33,577 bases of DNA from Pseudomonadota bacterium (lineage in GTDB: Bacteria; Desulfobacterota; Desulfobacteria; Desulfobacterales; Desulfolunaceae), in NCBI GenBank assembly GCA_018818835.1, contig JAHIRD010000156.1:1-33577 (forward strand). The letters are read 5' to 3'. Under the pieces are notes generated by a model, which saw nothing but the letters and a program-made list of their open reading frames with translations, had not been told where the DNA came from and did no database searches. Positions 32,573-33,577 of this stretch are shown here, piece by piece (position 1 is the first letter of the stretch; each line of letters begins with the position of its first letter). Position numbers and translations under genes: made by a program.

Positions 32573-33283
32573 ATGACATTAATGCGTTTACAAAAATTCC
32601 TCTCTGCTGCCGGGGTGTGTTCCAGGCGTAAAGGTGAGGAACTGATTGCCAAGGGAGATGTTCGTGTGAACGGGAAGGTGGTCACTGTTCCCGGAACCCA
32701 GGTGGATTCCATGAAAGACTCGGTGTCGGTCCATGGAAAGACCGTCAGGGTTCAGGAAGAAAACATCTATATTGCTCTTCATAAACCCGTTCATTATGAA
32801 AGTACCTGCCAAACGAAACATGAGCGCATTGTCCTTGATTTAGTGGATATCCCCCAGCGGATTTATCCGGTGGGCCGCCTGGACAAGGATTCGGAAGGTT
32901 TGATTCTGTTGACAAACGACGGTCGGATTCATCATGGTTTGTCCCACCCCTCCTTTGAACACGAAAAAGAATATGTGGTGGGTGTGAAAAAAGATTTGAG
33001 CGATGATGACCTCCGTAACATGGAAGGGGGCATGAGACTTGCGGACTTTCAGACCCAGCCCTGCCGGGTGAAACGTCTGGATCGAAAGAGTTTTAAGATT
33101 GTCCTCAAAGAAGGAAAAAACAGGCAGATCCGCAAGATGGTGGAACACCTGGGAAATGATGTCCTGTTTTTAAAACGGGTCAGAATCGCCCATATCCCCC
33201 TTGGAAACCTCAAGCCCGGAAAATGGCGGCTTTTGAACGTCAAAGAAGTGACGGATTTAATGAACATTCTTGGATTGACCTGA
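32573..33283 (+). CDS. RsuA/RluB-family rRNA pseudouridine synthase
   Basis: 236 residues from ATG 32573, with AGAGG 9 nt upstream; longer frames begin inside the repeat element and are spurious. An S4 RNA-binding domain (MRLQKFLSAAGVCSRRKGEE...GDVRVNGKVV) is followed by the synthase core: YIALHKPVHYESTCQ, YPVGRLDKDSEGLILLTNDG with catalytic Asp104, HEKEYVVGVKK, and LKEGKNRQIRKMVEHLGNDV near the end. The arrangement fits RluB/RluE/RluF/RsuA, which modify single uridines in 23S or 16S rRNA. RluB-like is the best guess from length, but the target nucleotide cannot be told. Confidence 0.9.
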   Translation: MTLMRLQKFLSAAGVCSRRKGEELIAKGDVRVNGKVVTVPGTQVDSMKDSVSVHGKTVRVQEENIYIALHKPVHYESTCQTKHERIVLDLVDIPQRIYPVGRLDKDSEGLILLTNDGRIHHGLSHPSFEHEKEYVVGVKKDLSDDDLRNMEGGMRLADFQTQPCRVKRLDRKSFKIVLKEGKNRQIRKMVEHLGNDVLFLKRVRIAHIPLGNLKPGKWRLLNVKEVTDLMNILGLT

Positions 33284-33286
33284 TAC

Positions 33287-33433
33287 ATGAAAGAGAATTC
33301 AACACAGTTATTAACCACCCGCTTCATGGTGACACTGTTCTTCCAAAACAAATCCATTGAAAATACCGAAGATTTTCATTACTATGAGTACGTTAAGATG
33401 GCTTGGAACAAACGGGTGCTTTTTAGAAAATAA
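33287..33433 (+). CDS. 48-residue hypothetical small protein
   Basis: ATG 33287 lies 3 nt after the pseudouridine synthase stop, so translation could be coupled; there is no Shine-Dalgarno of its own. The product has a short hydrophobic patch (RFMVTLFF) and an aromatic, basic C-terminal half (EDFHYYEYVKMAWNKRVLFRK). No family recognised; it may be chance. Confidence 0.25.
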   Translation: MKENSTQLLTTRFMVTLFFQNKSIENTEDFHYYEYVKMAWNKRVLFRK

Positions 33434-33437
33434 AACA

Positions 33438-33457
33438 TGATGGCCCTGTAAAAAGTC
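33438..33457. repeat. solo end of the inverted-repeat element
   Basis: TGATGGCCCTGTAAAAAGTC differs at only three positions from TGATGGCGTCGTAAAAAGTC, the outer end of the elements at 30437-30589 and 32393-32549. No partner end occurs before the window stops. The remaining 120 bp are AT-rich with no recognisable feature. Confidence 0.45.
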
Positions 33458-33577
33458 AGAAGTAGTATTAAATACAAAATTGTAATAAACGAACATTTCG
33501 AAACATATTTGCAATCTTAAATTTATCTTTTTTTTGACTTTGCTCTTTGAAAATCAAAATCAGATGGAATATTTGAA

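Noticed and set aside
1-33577. CRISPR arrays, tRNA or rRNA genes, prophage or intact insertion sequence
   Set aside because: No regularly spaced repeats, cloverleaf candidates, rRNA segments, transposase or phage genes were recognised by eye; a tRNAscan or Infernal run would settle small RNAs.

Overview
The window is about 33.6 kb of moderate-GC chromosomal DNA, densely packed with genes on both strands. It most likely comes from a sulfate-reducing member of the Desulfobacterota (Desulfobacterales, in the style of Desulfobacterium, Desulfobacula or Desulfobacter). The pointers are a PxxKW-type cysteine-rich small protein, an apparent small selenoprotein of a dual-CXXC type, Gram-negative envelope genes (a barrel protein with a C-terminal Phe, lipoproteins, KdsD), and REP-like hairpin repeats typical of these genomes. 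I see no rRNA, tRNA, CRISPR array, prophage or intact transposon. The assignment to a lineage is inference.

Layout. 352-5091 is a three-gene envelope operon: an outer-membrane barrel, a HEAT-repeat lipoprotein and a secreted coiled-coil protein. A repeat-rich non-coding stretch follows (5092-5623). 5624-9071 holds unrelated single genes: an alkyltransferase-like DNA-repair protein, a small membrane protein, a pirin and an M20 peptidase. 9196-11598 is a compact ECF sigma-factor operon with its own likely ECF-type promoter, a membrane protein ending in a glycogen-binding-like (CBM48/AMPK) domain, a lipoprotein with a similar domain, and a secreted protein with a Gly/Ser tail. 11639-14243 carries, on the minus strand, a SpoIIE-type phosphatase and a GGDEF diguanylate cyclase, the latter with a sigma-54-like promoter. 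14647-21490 has a nitronate-monooxygenase-like flavoprotein, a very large protein whose last third is the ATP-grasp and phosphohistidine half of pyruvate phosphate dikinase without the PEP/pyruvate barrel, and a divergent GAPDH. 21503-28259 contains a Rossmann/LOG-like protein, methionine aminopeptidase with an SEC-C zinc motif, a secreted lipoprotein, a decayed DUF2007-like gene, kdsD, the PxxKW protein and an aminotransferase. 28371 to the end contains a ClC transporter with CBS domains, a cluster of two repeat families, a minus-strand operon (selenoprotein, truA, HAD phosphatase) and an RsuA/RluB-type pseudouridine synthase.

The most striking item is a 62-codon minus-strand gene at 32035-32223, hidden from ordinary ORF calling by an in-frame TGA. 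The TGA lies in a CxxU context between two CxxC motifs, and a hairpin with a GGUC-type loop sits 22 nt downstream of it, as expected of a bacterial SECIS. Other items worth pursuing are the dikinase-like/GAPDH pair, the ECF operon with tandem glycogen-binding-like domains, and a roughly 155-bp terminal-inverted-repeat element present as two full copies, one internally deleted copy and two solo ends.
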